From Micrococcales bacterium (GTDB lineage Bacteria; Actinomycetota; Actinomycetes; S36-B12; UBA10799): a DNA stretch of 64,000 bases. The position numbers and the translations under genes were made by a program. Below the pieces are notes generated by a model. The model saw only the letters and a list, made by a program, of their open reading frames with translations, made no database searches and was not told the DNA's origin. Positions 42,560-51,890 of this stretch are shown here, piece by piece. The DNA lies in the NCBI GenBank assembly GCA_016719135.1, contig JADKAV010000021.1, forward strand, positions 8,898-72,897. Direction: 5' to 3'. Within the stretch, counting starts at the first letter, position 1; the number at the start of each line of letters is the position of its first letter.

Positions 42560-43089
42560 TCACAGGTGCTGCAGCGCCAGGCGTACGCATGGCGATCGCG
42601 GCGGCGGCCCGGCATTGATCGAACGAGTCGATCCGTATTGCGTGATGTGCAGGACCTCCTGGCACAGATCCAGGTGACTCGTCGCTGAGCCCGGGTCCCT
42701 CCTGCCCGGAAGCAACACACATGCACGGGGCAGAACCCTGCGTTCAATCGCGGTGGACCCCTCGATGTTGTCGATGCCGATGATGGGCAATCCCAGATCC
42801 AGAAGTCCCGCCGGATCACTATGGTGCTCAGACGTGCTGGTAGCGGTCGGTGACCATGGCTCCGCGCCGGTTCCACCTGCGGCGCCCGACGATGTGCACG
42901 GCGGCCACGTTGAAGGCATTGGCGGTACGCACGACCGAACCGATGTTGAAGTCGTGCGGAAGTTCTCGATCGCGATGTACCGGGTGCCGGGTGCTGTCGA
43001 GCTCGGCGATGATGGCCTCCGGCGCCAGTAGCTGGAACCGGTCCTCGACGTTGCGGGTGTCACCCTCGTGGGTGCGGGCCCACGGTCAT
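42560..43089 (-). CDS. TrmH/SpoU-family RNA 2'-O-methyltransferase, frameshifted
   Basis: About 177 residues after correction. NVEDRFQLLAPEAIIAELD opens the protein; then FNIGSVVRTANAFNVAAVHIVG (motif 1), LGLPIIGIDNIEGSTAIE, VLLPGQEGPGLS (motif 2, from the alternative frame) and QYGSTRSINAAAAAAIAM (motif 3 of the trefoil-knot methyltransferases), ending ALQHL. Indels lie near 43060, 42985, 42950, 42855, 42700, 42630 and 42590. It would methylate a ribose in tRNA or rRNA with S-adenosylmethionine. TAGCCT six bases before the ATG at 43089. Confidence 0.82.
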
Positions 43090-43095
43090 GGGATC

Positions 43096-43101
43096 AGGCT
43101 A
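43096..43101 (-). promoter_or_regulatory. Putative leaderless -10 box
   Basis: On the minus strand TAGCCT lies six bases before the ATG at 43089. Confidence 0.4.
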
Positions 43102-43294
43102 GCCAGTCGACGCGCGACGGCAACGTCCCGGTGGATCCTGCCTGCTGATTGCGTGCCGCACCGTTACGTGCCGGTAAACCGGATTGGTCGGACTCGGATT
43201 TGGTCGGGACCGGCTCGGTCGGACCAGTTCAAACCGGTGCCGGATCGGACCGCGGCGGGTTTCCCGTGTGCCTGCGCGGTTCGGCCCGACTCGC
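43102..43294. other. Intergenic region upstream of fba with repeated GGTCGG words
   Basis: No gene. From 43183 to about 43255 the sequence repeats near-copies of TTGGTCGGACTCGG and CGGTCGGACC. The repetition may be a regulator cluster or only low-complexity G+C-rich sequence. Confidence 0.35.
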
Positions 43295-43300
43295 TACCCT
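43295..43300 (+). promoter_or_regulatory. Putative leaderless -10 box of fba
   Basis: TACCCT ends seven bases before the ATG at 43308. Confidence 0.4.
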
Positions 43301-43307
43301 TGGCGAC

Positions 43308-44321
43308 ATGCCCATCGCCACCCCCGAGGTCTACGCCGAGATGCTCGACCGCGCCAAGGCCGGCGCGTTCGCCTACCCGGCGATCAACTGCACGTCATCG
43401 CCGTCCATCATCGCCGCACTGCATGGCTTCGCCGAGGCGGGGAGCGACGGGATCATCCAGTTCTCCTGGGGCGGCGCCCAGTTCGCCTCCGGGCAGTCGT
43501 CAAGGACATGGTGACCGGGGCCGTCGCGCTGGCCGAGTTCGCGCACGTCGTGGCCGAGAAGTACGACGTCCAGATCGCGCTGCACACCGACCACTGCCCG
43601 AAGGACAAGCTCGACGGATTCATGCGTCCGCTGGTCGACATCTCCCTCGAGCGCGTCAAGGCGGGCAAGCTCCCGCTGTTCCAGTCGCACATGTGGGACG
43701 GCTCGGCCGTGCCGCTCGAGGAGAACCTCGACATCGCCGAGGAACTGCTGGACAAGTGCCACCGCGCCAACATCATCATGGAGCTCGAGATCGGCGTCGT
43801 CGGCGGCGAGGAGGACGGCATCGAGGCCAAGCATGACGCGAAGCTGTTCTCGTCGGTCGAGGACGGCCTGGCCACGGCCGAGGCACTCGGCCTTGGCGAG
43901 CGCGGGCGCTACCTGGTCGCCGCCTCGTTCGGCAACGTCCACGGCGTCTACAAGCCCGGCAACGTCGTCCTCACCCCAAGCATCCTCAAGAGATCCAGAA
44001 GGCCGTCGGCGAAGTACGGCGTCGACAAGCCGTTCGACCTGGTGTTCCACGGCGGGTCCGGCTCGCTGCTCTCGGAGATCCGCGAGGCCCTCGACTACGG
44101 CGTGGTCAAGATGAACGTCGACACCGACACCCAGTACGCCTTCACCCGCCCCGTCGTCACGCACATGTTCAAGAACTACGACGGCGTGCTCAAGGTCGAC
44201 GGCGAGGTCGGCAACAAGAAGTTCTACGACCCCCGCGCCTGGGGCAAGGCCGCCGAAGCCGGGATGGCCGCCCGCGTGAAGCAGGCCTGCGAGGACTTGC
44301 GCTCAGTCGGAACGAAAATGA
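43308..44321 (+). CDS. fba: Fructose-bisphosphate aldolase class II, frameshifted
   Basis: Zinc-dependent class II aldolase of glycolysis and gluconeogenesis, about 338 residues. The N terminus MPIATPEVYAEMLDRAKAG continues to FPAINCTSSPS-like AYPAINCTSSPSIIAAL. The zinc ligands are in ALHTDHCPKDKLDGF (His-His region), ELEIGVVGGEEDG and SFGNVHGVYKPGNV; LVFHGGSGSLLSE is the phosphate loop. The frame changes near 43498 (GQSVKDMVTG) and is disturbed between about 43990 and 44015. The end is uncertain: an AAAA run near 44315 would, with one A fewer, give SVGTK and a stop at 44319-44321; otherwise a 34-residue odd tail follows to 44422. Confidence 0.93.
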
Positions 44322-44479
44322 CCTGGCCAGCCTGCAGGACGGATCGGGAGCCAACGGGTCATACGACTCCCCGACAGCTTCTTGGATCCCGCCTTGCGCG
44401 TCGCGGAGTCAGCCCTACCTAAGGTCGGGTTCTGGTATTCGGATTCCGTTGGACCCGCTCAGCGTGGAAGGATGCGCGC

Positions 44480-44875
44480 ATGGACGTTCTCACCGATGAA
44501 CAGTGCTGGGAATTGCTCAGCGCAGCCAGATTGGACGGCTGGCCGTGGTTGTCGCCGGACGCCCTGATATCTGCCCGGTCAACTACCTGGTGCACGAGGA
44601 CCAGGTCATTTCAAGACCGCCGAAGGCAGCAAGCTTGCCTCGGTGATGACGCATCCGAAGTCGCGTTCGAGATCGACGGCTACGACGAGGCGACGAATGA
44701 GGCCTGGTCGGTGGTCGTGGCTGGAATAGCGCGGGTCCTCAGCCGGGAGGCGGATCTGAACCTCGCCGACACCCTGCCTCTTTTCCCATGGAACCTGGAT
44801 CCCAAGCACCATTACGTGGCTATCGATGCCGACTCTCAGTGGCCGGCGGTTCGTCGCGGGAGGGGCCGGCACTAG
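44480..44875 (+). CDS. Pyridoxamine 5'-phosphate oxidase-family (FMN-binding split-barrel) protein, frameshifted
   Basis: About 132 residues. MDVLTDEQCWELLSAARL starts a typical split-barrel of actinobacterial PNPOx-like proteins; in the other frames follow PVNYLVHEDQVIFKTAEGSK and SKLASVMTHP, then EVAFEIDGYDEATNEAWSVV, VVAGIARVLSREADL and LDPKHHYVAIDAD. Frame changes occur near 44545, 44600, 44665 and 44840. It may bind FMN or F420; whether it acts on pyridoxamine phosphate is doubtful, since such short proteins usually do not. A GGAAGGA ribosome site is at 44465-44471. Confidence 0.78.
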   Translation: MDVLTDEQCWELLSAARLDGWPWLSPDALISARSTTWCTRTRSFQDRRRQQACLGDDASEVAFEIDGYDEATNEAWSVVVAGIARVLSREADLNLADTLPLFPWNLDPKHHYVAIDADSQWPAVRRGRGRH

Positions 44876-44976
44876 GGGGTTCCTTCGGCATTTCGCTGAC
44901 GGGCAAGCATGTCCGCGCTCGACCCTGACTCCCCATTCGATGAGGTGGGTTCTTTGCGGGTGGGAGGGGAGGCAAG

Positions 44977-46253
44977 ATGCCGGCGATCGTGCTCGTGGGC
45001 GCCCAGTGGGGCGACGGAGGGCAAGGGCAAGGCCACAGACATCCTCGGTGAGCGTGTCGACTACGTCGTGCGCTACCAGGGCAACAACGCCGGGCACACC
45101 GTTGTCATCGGCGACGAGAAGTACGCGTTGCACCTGTTGCCGTCAGGCATCTTGACGCCAGCTGTCCCGGTCATCGCCAACGGAGTTGTCATCGACCCGA
45201 CCGTGCTCGAGCGGAGATGAAGGCCTGCAGGCCCGCGGGATCAGCACCGACCGTCTGGTGATCAGTTCCAACGCACATCATCGCGCCGTACCACGTGGAA
45301 CTCGACAAGGTCGCGAACGGTTCGCCGGGAAGAAGAAGATCGGCACCACCGGCCGCGGTATCGGCCCGGCGTACGGCGACAAGATCGCCCGCATCGGGAT
45401 CCGGGTGCAGGACCTGTTCGACGAGGAGGGTCTGCTGACCAAGGTCGCCGGCGCCTGTACACCACCGCAATCAGGTCCTGTTGAAGATCTTCAACCGCCG
45501 CGCGATCGACGTGGATCTGGTGTGCGAACAGTTGCTGAGCTTCGCGCCCCTGTTCGCTGAACATGTCCAGGACACCGGCCTATTGCTCAACGACGCCCTG
45601 GACCAGGGCAAGCACATTCTGCTGGAGGGGTCGCAGGGCACGCTGCTGGATATTGACCACGGCACCTACCCGTTCGTCACATCGTCGAATCCGGCCCGGC
45701 GGTGCGTGCGCGGGCAGTGGCATCGGCCCCACCCGCATCTCCCGGGTCCTGGGAATCCTCCAAGGCCTACACGACACGGGTGGGGTGCCGGACCGTTCCG
45801 ACGGAGTTGTTCGACGACGACGGCGAGCGGCTGCGCTCGGTCGGGGCGAGGTCGGCGTGACCACGGGCCGCGACCGCCGTTGCGGATGGTTCGACGGACC
45901 GATCGCTCGTAATGCCAGCCGGATCAACGGGCTCACCGACATCTTCTTGACCAAACTCGACGTGCTCTCCGGGTGGGACCGCATCCCGGTGTGCGTGGCC
46001 TACGAAGTCGACGGTCAGCGCTTTGACGACATCCCCCATGAACCAGCGCGACTTCGCCATCGCGAAACCGGTGTACGAGTACCTGCCGGGCTGGACGCAG
46101 GACATCAGCGTTGCCCGGGAGTTCGCGGACCTGCCACCGAACGCTCAGGCATACGTGCGGTTCCTCGAAGAACAGTCGCAGTGCCGCATCTCCGCGATCG
46201 GGGTCGGTCAGGACCGTGCCGAGACCATCGTGGTGCACGACCTCGTCGACTGA
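44977..46253 (+). CDS. purA: Adenylosuccinate synthetase, frameshifted
   Basis: GTP-dependent step from IMP to adenylosuccinate, about 425 residues after correction. MPAIVLVGAQWGDEGKGK is the P-loop (an extra G near 45016 shifts it); then YQGNNAGHTVVIGD, FAGKKKIGTTGRGIGPAYG, ILLEGSQGTLLDIDHG, TSSNP, VGVTTGRDRRCGWFD and NGLTDIFLTKLDVL. The C terminus is SAIGVGQDRAETIVVHDLVD. Further indels lie near 45215, 45285, 45310, 45465, 45700, 45770, 45835 and 46035. GGGAGGGGAGG precedes the ATG. It heads the run of purine genes with purD and purB. Confidence 0.92.
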
Positions 46254-46313
46254 ACGGATCAGGAGCCCCGAGGCCTGAAGCACCCATCCCTGGCAGACCG
46301 CCGCACACCCGCC

Positions 46314-46319
46314 TACCCT
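46314..46319 (+). promoter_or_regulatory. Putative leaderless -10 box of purD
   Basis: TACCCT ends seven bases before the GTG at 46327. Confidence 0.4.
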
Positions 46320-46326
46320 TGAGAGC

Positions 46327-47475
46327 GTGCGCGTATTGGTTGTAGGTTCCGGAGCCCGTGAACACGCCCTGGTCACATCTCTGCTCGCCGATCCGGCGAT
46401 CAACAAGGTGGTGGCCGCGCCTGGCAACGCAGGCATGGCGCAGCAGATCGAGACCCAGCCGCTGGACGTGTCCGACCCGGCAGCGGTGGCGACCCTGGGC
46501 CGCGGGTTCGACCTGGTGGTGATCGGTCCACAACTGGAAGGCAGTAAGGACTTCGCCAAACAGATCATGGTCTCCGCCGGCATCCCGACTGCGGAATCGG
46601 AAACGGTGTCCGACGCCGAAGCGCTGACCAGAGCCCTCGATCGTTTCGGCGCCCCCTACGTGGTCAAGGATGACGGTCTGGCCGGCGGCAAAGGTGTGGT
46701 CGTCACTGACGACCGGGAAGCGGCACTGAAGCATGGCCGGGCATGTCTCGCAGCTGGCAGCCGGGTGCTTCTTGAGGAGTACCTCGACGGGCCCGAGGCC
46801 AGCGTCTTCTGCATCTGCGACGGCACAACCGTGGTCCCGCTGCTGCCGGCGCAGGACTTCAAGCGGGTGGGTGACGGCGACACCGGCCCGAACACCGGCG
46901 GCATGGGCGCCTACTGCCCACTGCCATGGGCCGATCCAGATCTTGCGCAATGGACCGTTGAACACGTTGCCCAGCCGGCGCTGTACGAGATGGCCCGGCG
47001 AGGAACCGCCTATCAGGGCGTGCTGTACGTGGGCCTCGCGCTGACCAGCAAAGGACCGCGGGTCGTGGAGTTCAACGTCCGGTTCGGCGACCCCGAGACT
47101 CAGGCTGTGCTGGCACTGCTCGAGACGCCGTTGGGCGGGCTGCTTTCGGCGGCCGCCGCTGGAGACCTGGCAGACGTGCCGCCATTGAGCTGGCGAGACG
47201 GCGCCGCCGTGACGGTGGTGCTCGCGGCTGCCGGATACCCGCAGTCCCCCCGCACCGGCGACGTGATCCGCGGGGCCGACGCCCCCGGCGTCCTGCATGC
47301 CGGCACCGCCATGCGCGACGGGGAACTGGTGTCGTCCGGCGGCCGGGTTCTGAACGTGGTGGCCACTGGCCAGACGCTTGCCGACGCCCGCGAGCAGGCT
47401 TACGCCACCGTGCGGCGGATCGAACTCGCCGATGGTCACTACCGCACCGACATCGCTCTGGAGGCCAGCCGATGA
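46327..47475 (+). CDS. purD: Phosphoribosylamine--glycine ligase, internally shortened
   Basis: GAR synthetase of purine synthesis, 382 residues against about 420-430 in relatives. It starts MRVLVVGSGAREHALV, and has DGLAGGKGVVV (ATP-grasp), GDTGPNTGGMGAYCPLP and VEFNVRFGDPETQAVLALL. The length difference is concentrated at one point: DLVVIGP runs straight into QLEGSKDFAKQIM, whereas the family has some 27 extra residues (EAPLV...FGP...) between GP and QLEGSK. The two flanks both carry GGTCC in such genes, so the deletion could be between direct repeats, in life or in assembly. The frame is intact, unlike most errors here. The missing part belongs to the N-terminal domain. The stop overlaps the purB ATG. 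Confidence 0.93.
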   Translation: MRVLVVGSGAREHALVTSLLADPAINKVVAAPGNAGMAQQIETQPLDVSDPAAVATLGRGFDLVVIGPQLEGSKDFAKQIMVSAGIPTAESETVSDAEALTRALDRFGAPYVVKDDGLAGGKGVVVTDDREAALKHGRACLAAGSRVLLEEYLDGPEASVFCICDGTTVVPLLPAQDFKRVGDGDTGPNTGGMGAYCPLPWADPDLAQWTVEHVAQPALYEMARRGTAYQGVLYVGLALTSKGPRVVEFNVRFGDPETQAVLALLETPLGGLLSAAAAGDLADVPPLSWRDGAAVTVVLAAAGYPQSPRTGDVIRGADAPGVLHAGTAMRDGELVSSGGRVLNVVATGQTLADAREQAYATVRRIELADGHYRTDIALEASR

Positions 47476-48884
47476 TCCCCAATGTGCTCGCCACCCGCTA
47501 CGCGAGCCCGCAGATGACCGACATCTGGTCGGCCCGGAACAAGATCGTTGCCGAGCGCCAGCTGTGGCTCGCGGTTCTGCAGGCGCAGGCCGATCTCGGG
47601 GTGGAAGTGCCGGACGGCGTGCTCGAGGACTACCGTGCGGTCGTCGACCAGGTCGACCTCGCATCCATCGCGGCACGCGAGCGGATCACCCGCCACGACG
47701 TGAAGGCGCGCATCGACGAGTTCAGCGCCTTGGCCGGTCACGAGCACATCCACAAGGGCCTGACCAGCCGCGACCTGACCGAGAACGTCGAGCAGATGCA
47801 GGTCCGGCAGTCGTTGCTGCTGGTGCGCGACAAGACCGTGGCGCTACTTGCCCGGCTGGCCCGGCTGGCCGCCGAGCACGAGGATCTGGCGTTGACCGGC
47901 AGGTCGCACAACGTCGCCGCCCAGACGACGACTTTGGGCAAACGTTTCGCCAGTGCCGCCGACGAGTTGATGGTCGGATACGAGAGGTTGCGGCACTTGA
48001 TCGCCGACTATCCCCTGCGTGGGATCAAGGGTCCGGTGGGCACCGCACAGGACATGCTGGACCTGCTCGACAGCGAGGACGCGTTGACCGAGCTCGAACG
48101 ACGCGTCGCGGGTCACCTGGGCTTCGAACGGGTGCTCACTTCCGTCGGGCAGATCTACCCGAGGTCCCTGGACCACGACGTCGTCGGTGCGCTGGTCCAG
48201 TTGGCAGCAGCGCCGTCGAGTCTGGCGACCACCATCCGGCTGATGGCCGGGCATGATCTGGTGACCGAAGGATTCCAGGCCGGTCAGGTCGGCTCGAGCG
48301 CCATGCCGCACAAGATGAACACGCGTTCCTGCGAGCGGGTCAACGGATTCATGGTGCTGCTGCGCGGATATCAGACCATGGCCGCGGACCTGGCTGGGTC
48401 GCAGTGGAACGAAGGCGACGTGTACTGCTCGGTGGTGCGCCGCGTTGTTCTGCCCGACGCGTTCTTCGCCTTCGACGGGATGCTCGAGACGATGCTGACC
48501 GTGCTCGATGAGTTCGGGGTCTTCGAGGCAGTCGTACAGCGGGAGTTGGACAAGTACCTGCCGTTCCTTGCGACGACGAAGATCCTCATGGCCGCCGTGC
48601 GCTCCGGGGTGGGCCGGGAGACCGCGCACGAGGTGATCAAGGAGAACGCGGTGGCCGCGGCTTTGGATATGCGGGCGACCGGTTGCGATCCGGGCGTGCT
48701 GCAGCGACTGGCAGAAGACCCGAGGCTGCCCTTGGATGCCGACGAGCTGGCCGCGCTCATGTCCGACCCACTGCAGTTCACGGGGGCCGCCGCCTCGCAG
48801 GTGCGAGAAGTCGGTCGACGGGTCGGCGAATTGGTCGGTGAGTATCCGCAGGCCGCGGCCTACGTGCCGGGTGCGATCCTGTAG
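47472..48884 (+). CDS. purB: Adenylosuccinate lyase
   Basis: Intact 470-residue lyase that makes AICAR from SAICAR and AMP from adenylosuccinate. It has TSRDLTENVEQMQ, TGRSHNVAAQTTTLGKRFA (catalytic His region) and the signature GSSAMPHKMNTRSCERVNG with the catalytic Ser. The N terminus MIPNVLATRYASPQMTDIWS is typical of the actinobacterial form. ATGA overlap with purD indicates coupling. Its last 25 bases overlap the convergent phosphatase gene. Confidence 0.96.
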   Translation: MIPNVLATRYASPQMTDIWSARNKIVAERQLWLAVLQAQADLGVEVPDGVLEDYRAVVDQVDLASIAARERITRHDVKARIDEFSALAGHEHIHKGLTSRDLTENVEQMQVRQSLLLVRDKTVALLARLARLAAEHEDLALTGRSHNVAAQTTTLGKRFASAADELMVGYERLRHLIADYPLRGIKGPVGTAQDMLDLLDSEDALTELERRVAGHLGFERVLTSVGQIYPRSLDHDVVGALVQLAAAPSSLATTIRLMAGHDLVTEGFQAGQVGSSAMPHKMNTRSCERVNGFMVLLRGYQTMAADLAGSQWNEGDVYCSVVRRVVLPDAFFAFDGMLETMLTVLDEFGVFEAVVQRELDKYLPFLATTKILMAAVRSGVGRETAHEVIKENAVAAALDMRATGCDPGVLQRLAEDPRLPLDADELAALMSDPLQFTGAAASQVREVGRRVGELVGEYPQAAAYVPGAIL

Positions 48885-49534
48885 CGCCGCCACAGCAACA
48901 ACGCCGTCACGGTGAGCACCCAGGCGCTGGCGTAGAGCCACCCACCGAGCACGTCCGTGGGCCAGTGCACGCCGAAGACGACTCGGCTGGGGCCCATCAA
49001 CACGCCGAAGGCGATCAGCGCAACGCCGACGATCCGGTTCCAGGGTCCGCGCAGCAGGTACAGCGCGACGATGCCGAACACCACCCACCCGTAGATGCCG
49101 GCCATGGTGTGACCGCTGGGGAACGAGAAGCTGTCAGGGGCTTCGAACGGATCCGGCCACACCGGCCGTTGCCGATCGATGGTGCGCTTGACCACCTGCG
49201 AGATGACCAAGCCACCTATTCCGCACGCTGCCACCCACAACGCCCACCACCGATGGTTGCGCAATAGCACCAGGACCACGACCACGGTGATCGGGAAGAG
49301 CACGGCTCCGCTTCCCATCAAGGCGAACATTCTGGCCAGTGAAACGGCCCAAGGGTTATCCAGAGCCCATGCGTGGACCGGGTCGGCGATGCCGGTGTCG
49401 ATCGCGGGTGGCCCGGACGCGTTCGCGATCGCTATTGTCAGCGCGATCGCAGCGGCCCACAGTGCGGCCGCAGTGCCAGCGAGCAGGGGAATCCGGTTCC
49501 GGTGAGTGTCGATGCGGACAAGCCTGCCAGTCAC
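48860..49534 (-). CDS. PAP2-family membrane phosphatase
   Basis: A membrane phosphatase of about 224 residues, intact. The three motifs are complete: KRTIDRQRP (motif 1), FPSGHTMAG (motif 2) and SRVVFGVHWPTDVLGGW (motif 3), spread between about six hydrophobic segments (LLAGTAAALWAAAIALTIAI, VLFPITVVVVLVLLRN, VGVALIAFGVLMG). It should dephosphorylate a lipid phosphate such as phosphatidic acid or undecaprenyl-pyrophosphate. The start is taken as GTG 49534 (TGRLVRIDTHRNRIP), since the open frame upstream lies in a non-coding repeat. Stop and purB end overlap by 25 bases. Confidence 0.88.
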   Translation of the reverse strand: MTGRLVRIDTHRNRIPLLAGTAAALWAAAIALTIAIANASGPPAIDTGIADPVHAWALDNPWAVSLARMFALMGSGAVLFPITVVVVLVLLRNHRWWALWVAACGIGGLVISQVVKRTIDRQRPVWPDPFEAPDSFSFPSGHTMAGIYGWVVFGIVALYLLRGPWNRIVGVALIAFGVLMGPSRVVFGVHWPTDVLGGWLYASAWVLTVTALLLWRRYRIAPGT

Positions 49535-49629
49535 GACTTGGCAGCGTCCAACCGCCGGGTATTGGAGCAGGTGAACGGCCGCCCCCGCGCTGTGGCGCAG
49601 TGCGGTGCCCGGCGAGCAGTCCGGCCCGG

Positions 49630-49750
49630 GGCAGGCGTTGGAGTCATGTACGGGCGTTGGACAACCGCACGTCCGTTGGAGTTGCGCGGTCCGTGGATCT
49701 CCAACGTGTGTACCGATCTCCAACGTGTGTACCCAACTCTCACGGCTGTG
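49630..49750. repeat. Palindromic intergenic repeat, copy 4
   Basis: Same element and orientation as at 34085: GGCGTTGGAGTCATGTACG, CGTTGGACAACCGCACG, CGTTGGAGTTGCG, then two TCTCCAACGTGTGTACC units and CAACTCTCACGG. It fills part of the divergent gap 49535-50005 between the phosphatase and purC. A weaker fragment (GCGCAGGCATTGGGG) follows near 49780. The remainder to 49993 shows no signal I recognise. Confidence 0.88.
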
Positions 49751-49993
49751 GGCCGGTGCGCGGGCGCAGTCCACCCCGGCGCAGGCATTGGGGTTAAGGC
49801 AGCCGTGGAGGCGACCACCCCCAGAAAAACCGAGTTCCACGCATCAGAAGGCGACCGTCAGGCTGTCGAGACTCCCCGCTTTCTCAATCACGAGCCAGGG
49901 GGCAGCCCAGAACGCACGTATCCCAAAAACCGCCTTGTCTGTCTTGGCAGGCCCGCAAGCCGGTCACGTTCGCCGACCCACGGCCGGCCCCGC

Positions 49994-49999
49994 TAGCGT
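49994..49999 (+). promoter_or_regulatory. Putative leaderless -10 box of purC
   Basis: TAGCGT ends six bases before the GTG at 50006. Confidence 0.4.
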
Positions 50000-50005
50000 G
50001 GGACG

Positions 50006-50881
50006 GTGGCAGCAGATCCGATCCCGGGCTGGACCCATGTCTATTCCGGGAAAGTCCGTGACCTCTACGCCGATGACGGGCGGCTGCTGTTCGTGGCCTC
50101 CGACCGCATCAGCGCCTACGACTGGGTTCTGCCGACACCCATCCCCGACAAGGGCCGGATCCTGACGGCGATGTCGTTGTGGTGGTTCGAGCGGCTGGCC
50201 GGCATCGTCGACAACCATGTGATCAGCGCCGACGTGCCGCAGCAGGTCGCCGGTCGTGCGGTGGTGTGCGAACGCCTGCAGATGCTGCCCGTTGAGTGTG
50301 TTGTGCGCGGTTACCTCAGTGGTTCGGGATGGGTCGACTATCAGGCCGATGGCGCCGTGTGCGGCGTCAAACTGCCCGACGGCCTGCAGGAGTCGCAGCG
50401 GCTTCCCGAGCCGATCTTCACCCCTGCGACAAAAGCGGCGATCGGCGATCACGACCAGAACATCGACTTCGGCGCAGTGGTGGATCTGGTCGGCGAAGAT
50501 GTCGCCGAGCGGCTTCGCCATCTTTCGGTGCAGGTCTACACGTTTGCGCACGAGGTTGCAGCCAGCAGAGGGCTGATCCTGGCGGACACCAAGTTCGAGT
50601 TCGGGGTTCGCGGTGACGGCAGAATCGTGCTGGCCGACGAGGTGCTGACGCCGGATTCCTCACGTTTCTGGGATACATCCTCCTGGTCTCCCGGGGCCGC
50701 CCCGCCCAGTTTCGACAAACAATTCGTCCGGGACTGGCTGCGACTGGAATCGGGGTGGGACCCCTCCTCGGAGCAGGCGCCGCCCCCGCTTCCCGACGAC
50801 GTGGTGCGGCAGACCCGCGGCAAGTATGTGCAAGCGTTCGAAATACTCACGGGGCAGAAGTTCGAGGGGGAGCAGCGATGA
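50006..50881 (+). CDS. purC: Phosphoribosylaminoimidazole-succinocarboxamide synthase
   Basis: SAICAR synthetase, 291 residues, intact. It has VYSGKVRDLYADDGRL near the start, VASDRISAYDWVLPTPIPDKG, VVRGYLSGSGWVDYQ and FTPATKAAIGDHDQNI. The signature LADTKFEFGVR is at about residues 192-202, followed by LADEVLTPDSSRFW. The GTG start has no ribosome site but has TAGCGT upstream. The stop overlaps the galE ATG. Confidence 0.96.
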   Translation: MAADPIPGWTHVYSGKVRDLYADDGRLLFVASDRISAYDWVLPTPIPDKGRILTAMSLWWFERLAGIVDNHVISADVPQQVAGRAVVCERLQMLPVECVVRGYLSGSGWVDYQADGAVCGVKLPDGLQESQRLPEPIFTPATKAAIGDHDQNIDFGAVVDLVGEDVAERLRHLSVQVYTFAHEVAASRGLILADTKFEFGVRGDGRIVLADEVLTPDSSRFWDTSSWSPGAAPPSFDKQFVRDWLRLESGWDPSSEQAPPPLPDDVVRQTRGKYVQAFEILTGQKFEGEQR

Positions 50882-51851
50882 CGACGTGGATGCTGACCGG
50901 AGGTGCCGGCTACATCGGCGCCCACGTGCTGCGGGCGCTGCAGGCCAGCGGCCGCGAGGTGGTGGTGCTCGACGATCTGTCCACCGGGGTGGCAGCGAAA
51001 GTGCCCGACGGAGTGCCGTTGTTGAGGGCCAATGTCGGGGACCGGATGACGGTCGGCGCGGCGTTGCGCGACTTCGACGTGACGGGCGTGGTCCACCTGG
51101 CGGCCAAGAAGGCCGTTGGCGAGTCGGTGGAGCAGCCTGAGTTCTACTACCGCGAGAACGTCGACGGGATGTTGTCGCTGTTGGAGGCCATGGCGGATGC
51201 GGGCACAAGCGCCCTGGTCTATTCCTCGTCGGCAGCGGTCTATGGCAACCCCAGCGAGGAGTTCGTCAGCGAGAATGCACCGCTGATTCCCGAGTCCCCG
51301 TACGGCCAGACCAAGGTGATCGGCGAGTGGATGACCCGCAACAGCGCCGTCAACCGGGACCTGTCGTGGACGGCTTTGCGGTACTTCAACGTCGCGGGGG
51401 CCGCGAGTCCGGAACTCGGCGACACCAGCGTGTTCAACCTGATCCCCATGGTCTTTCGTGCCCTGGCCGAGGACCGCCGCCCGCAGGTGTTCGGCGATGA
51501 TTACCCGACTCCGGACGGCTCCTGCATCCGCGACTACATCCACGTGGCCGACCTCGCGGACGCCCATGTTGCGGCCGCAGCGGCATGTGTGAGCGGCCCG
51601 GGGTCGGCGAGGCCTACAACGTCGGTCGGGGGCAGGGAGTGTCCGTCTTCGAAGTCATGACCGTCATCAGCGAGGTCGTCGGCTTCGACGTCAATGCCGA
51701 GGTGGGTGCGCGGCGTGCCGGCGATCCGGCGCAGTTGGTGGCGTGCGCGGAAAAGATCAACAACGACCTGGGATGGTCGGCCAAATACGACCTGCGCGAG
51801 ATGGTCACCAGCGCCTGGGCGGCCTGGAATCAGCCCGAGCGGAATCCGTGA
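50878..51851 (+). CDS. galE: UDP-glucose 4-epimerase, one frameshift
   Basis: Extended-SDR epimerase interconverting UDP-glucose and UDP-galactose, about 324 residues. MLTGGAGYIGAHVLRAL is the NAD loop, VVHLAAKKAVGESV and SSSAAVYGNP follow, and SPYGQTKVIGEWM carries Tyr-x3-Lys; RYFNVAGA and CIRDYIHVADLADAHV are typical of GalE. The frame changes near 51600 (GVGEAYNVGRGQGVSVFEV). The ATG overlaps the purC stop (ATGA), a coupling that does not reflect a shared pathway. Confidence 0.92.
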
Positions 51852-51877
51852 ACCGGCCACGCGTCGTCACCAGTTCG

Positions 51878-51883
51878 TAGACT
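51878..51883 (+). promoter_or_regulatory. Putative leaderless -10 box
   Basis: TAGACT ends seven bases before the ATG at 51891. Confidence 0.4.
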
Positions 51884-51890
51884 CAGCACC

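Noticed and set aside
49620..49840. A longer N terminus for the PAP2 phosphatase, since the frame is open through the repeat
   Set aside because: The extension consists of the palindromic repeat and has no membrane-protein character; GTG 49534 gives a normal PAP2 length.
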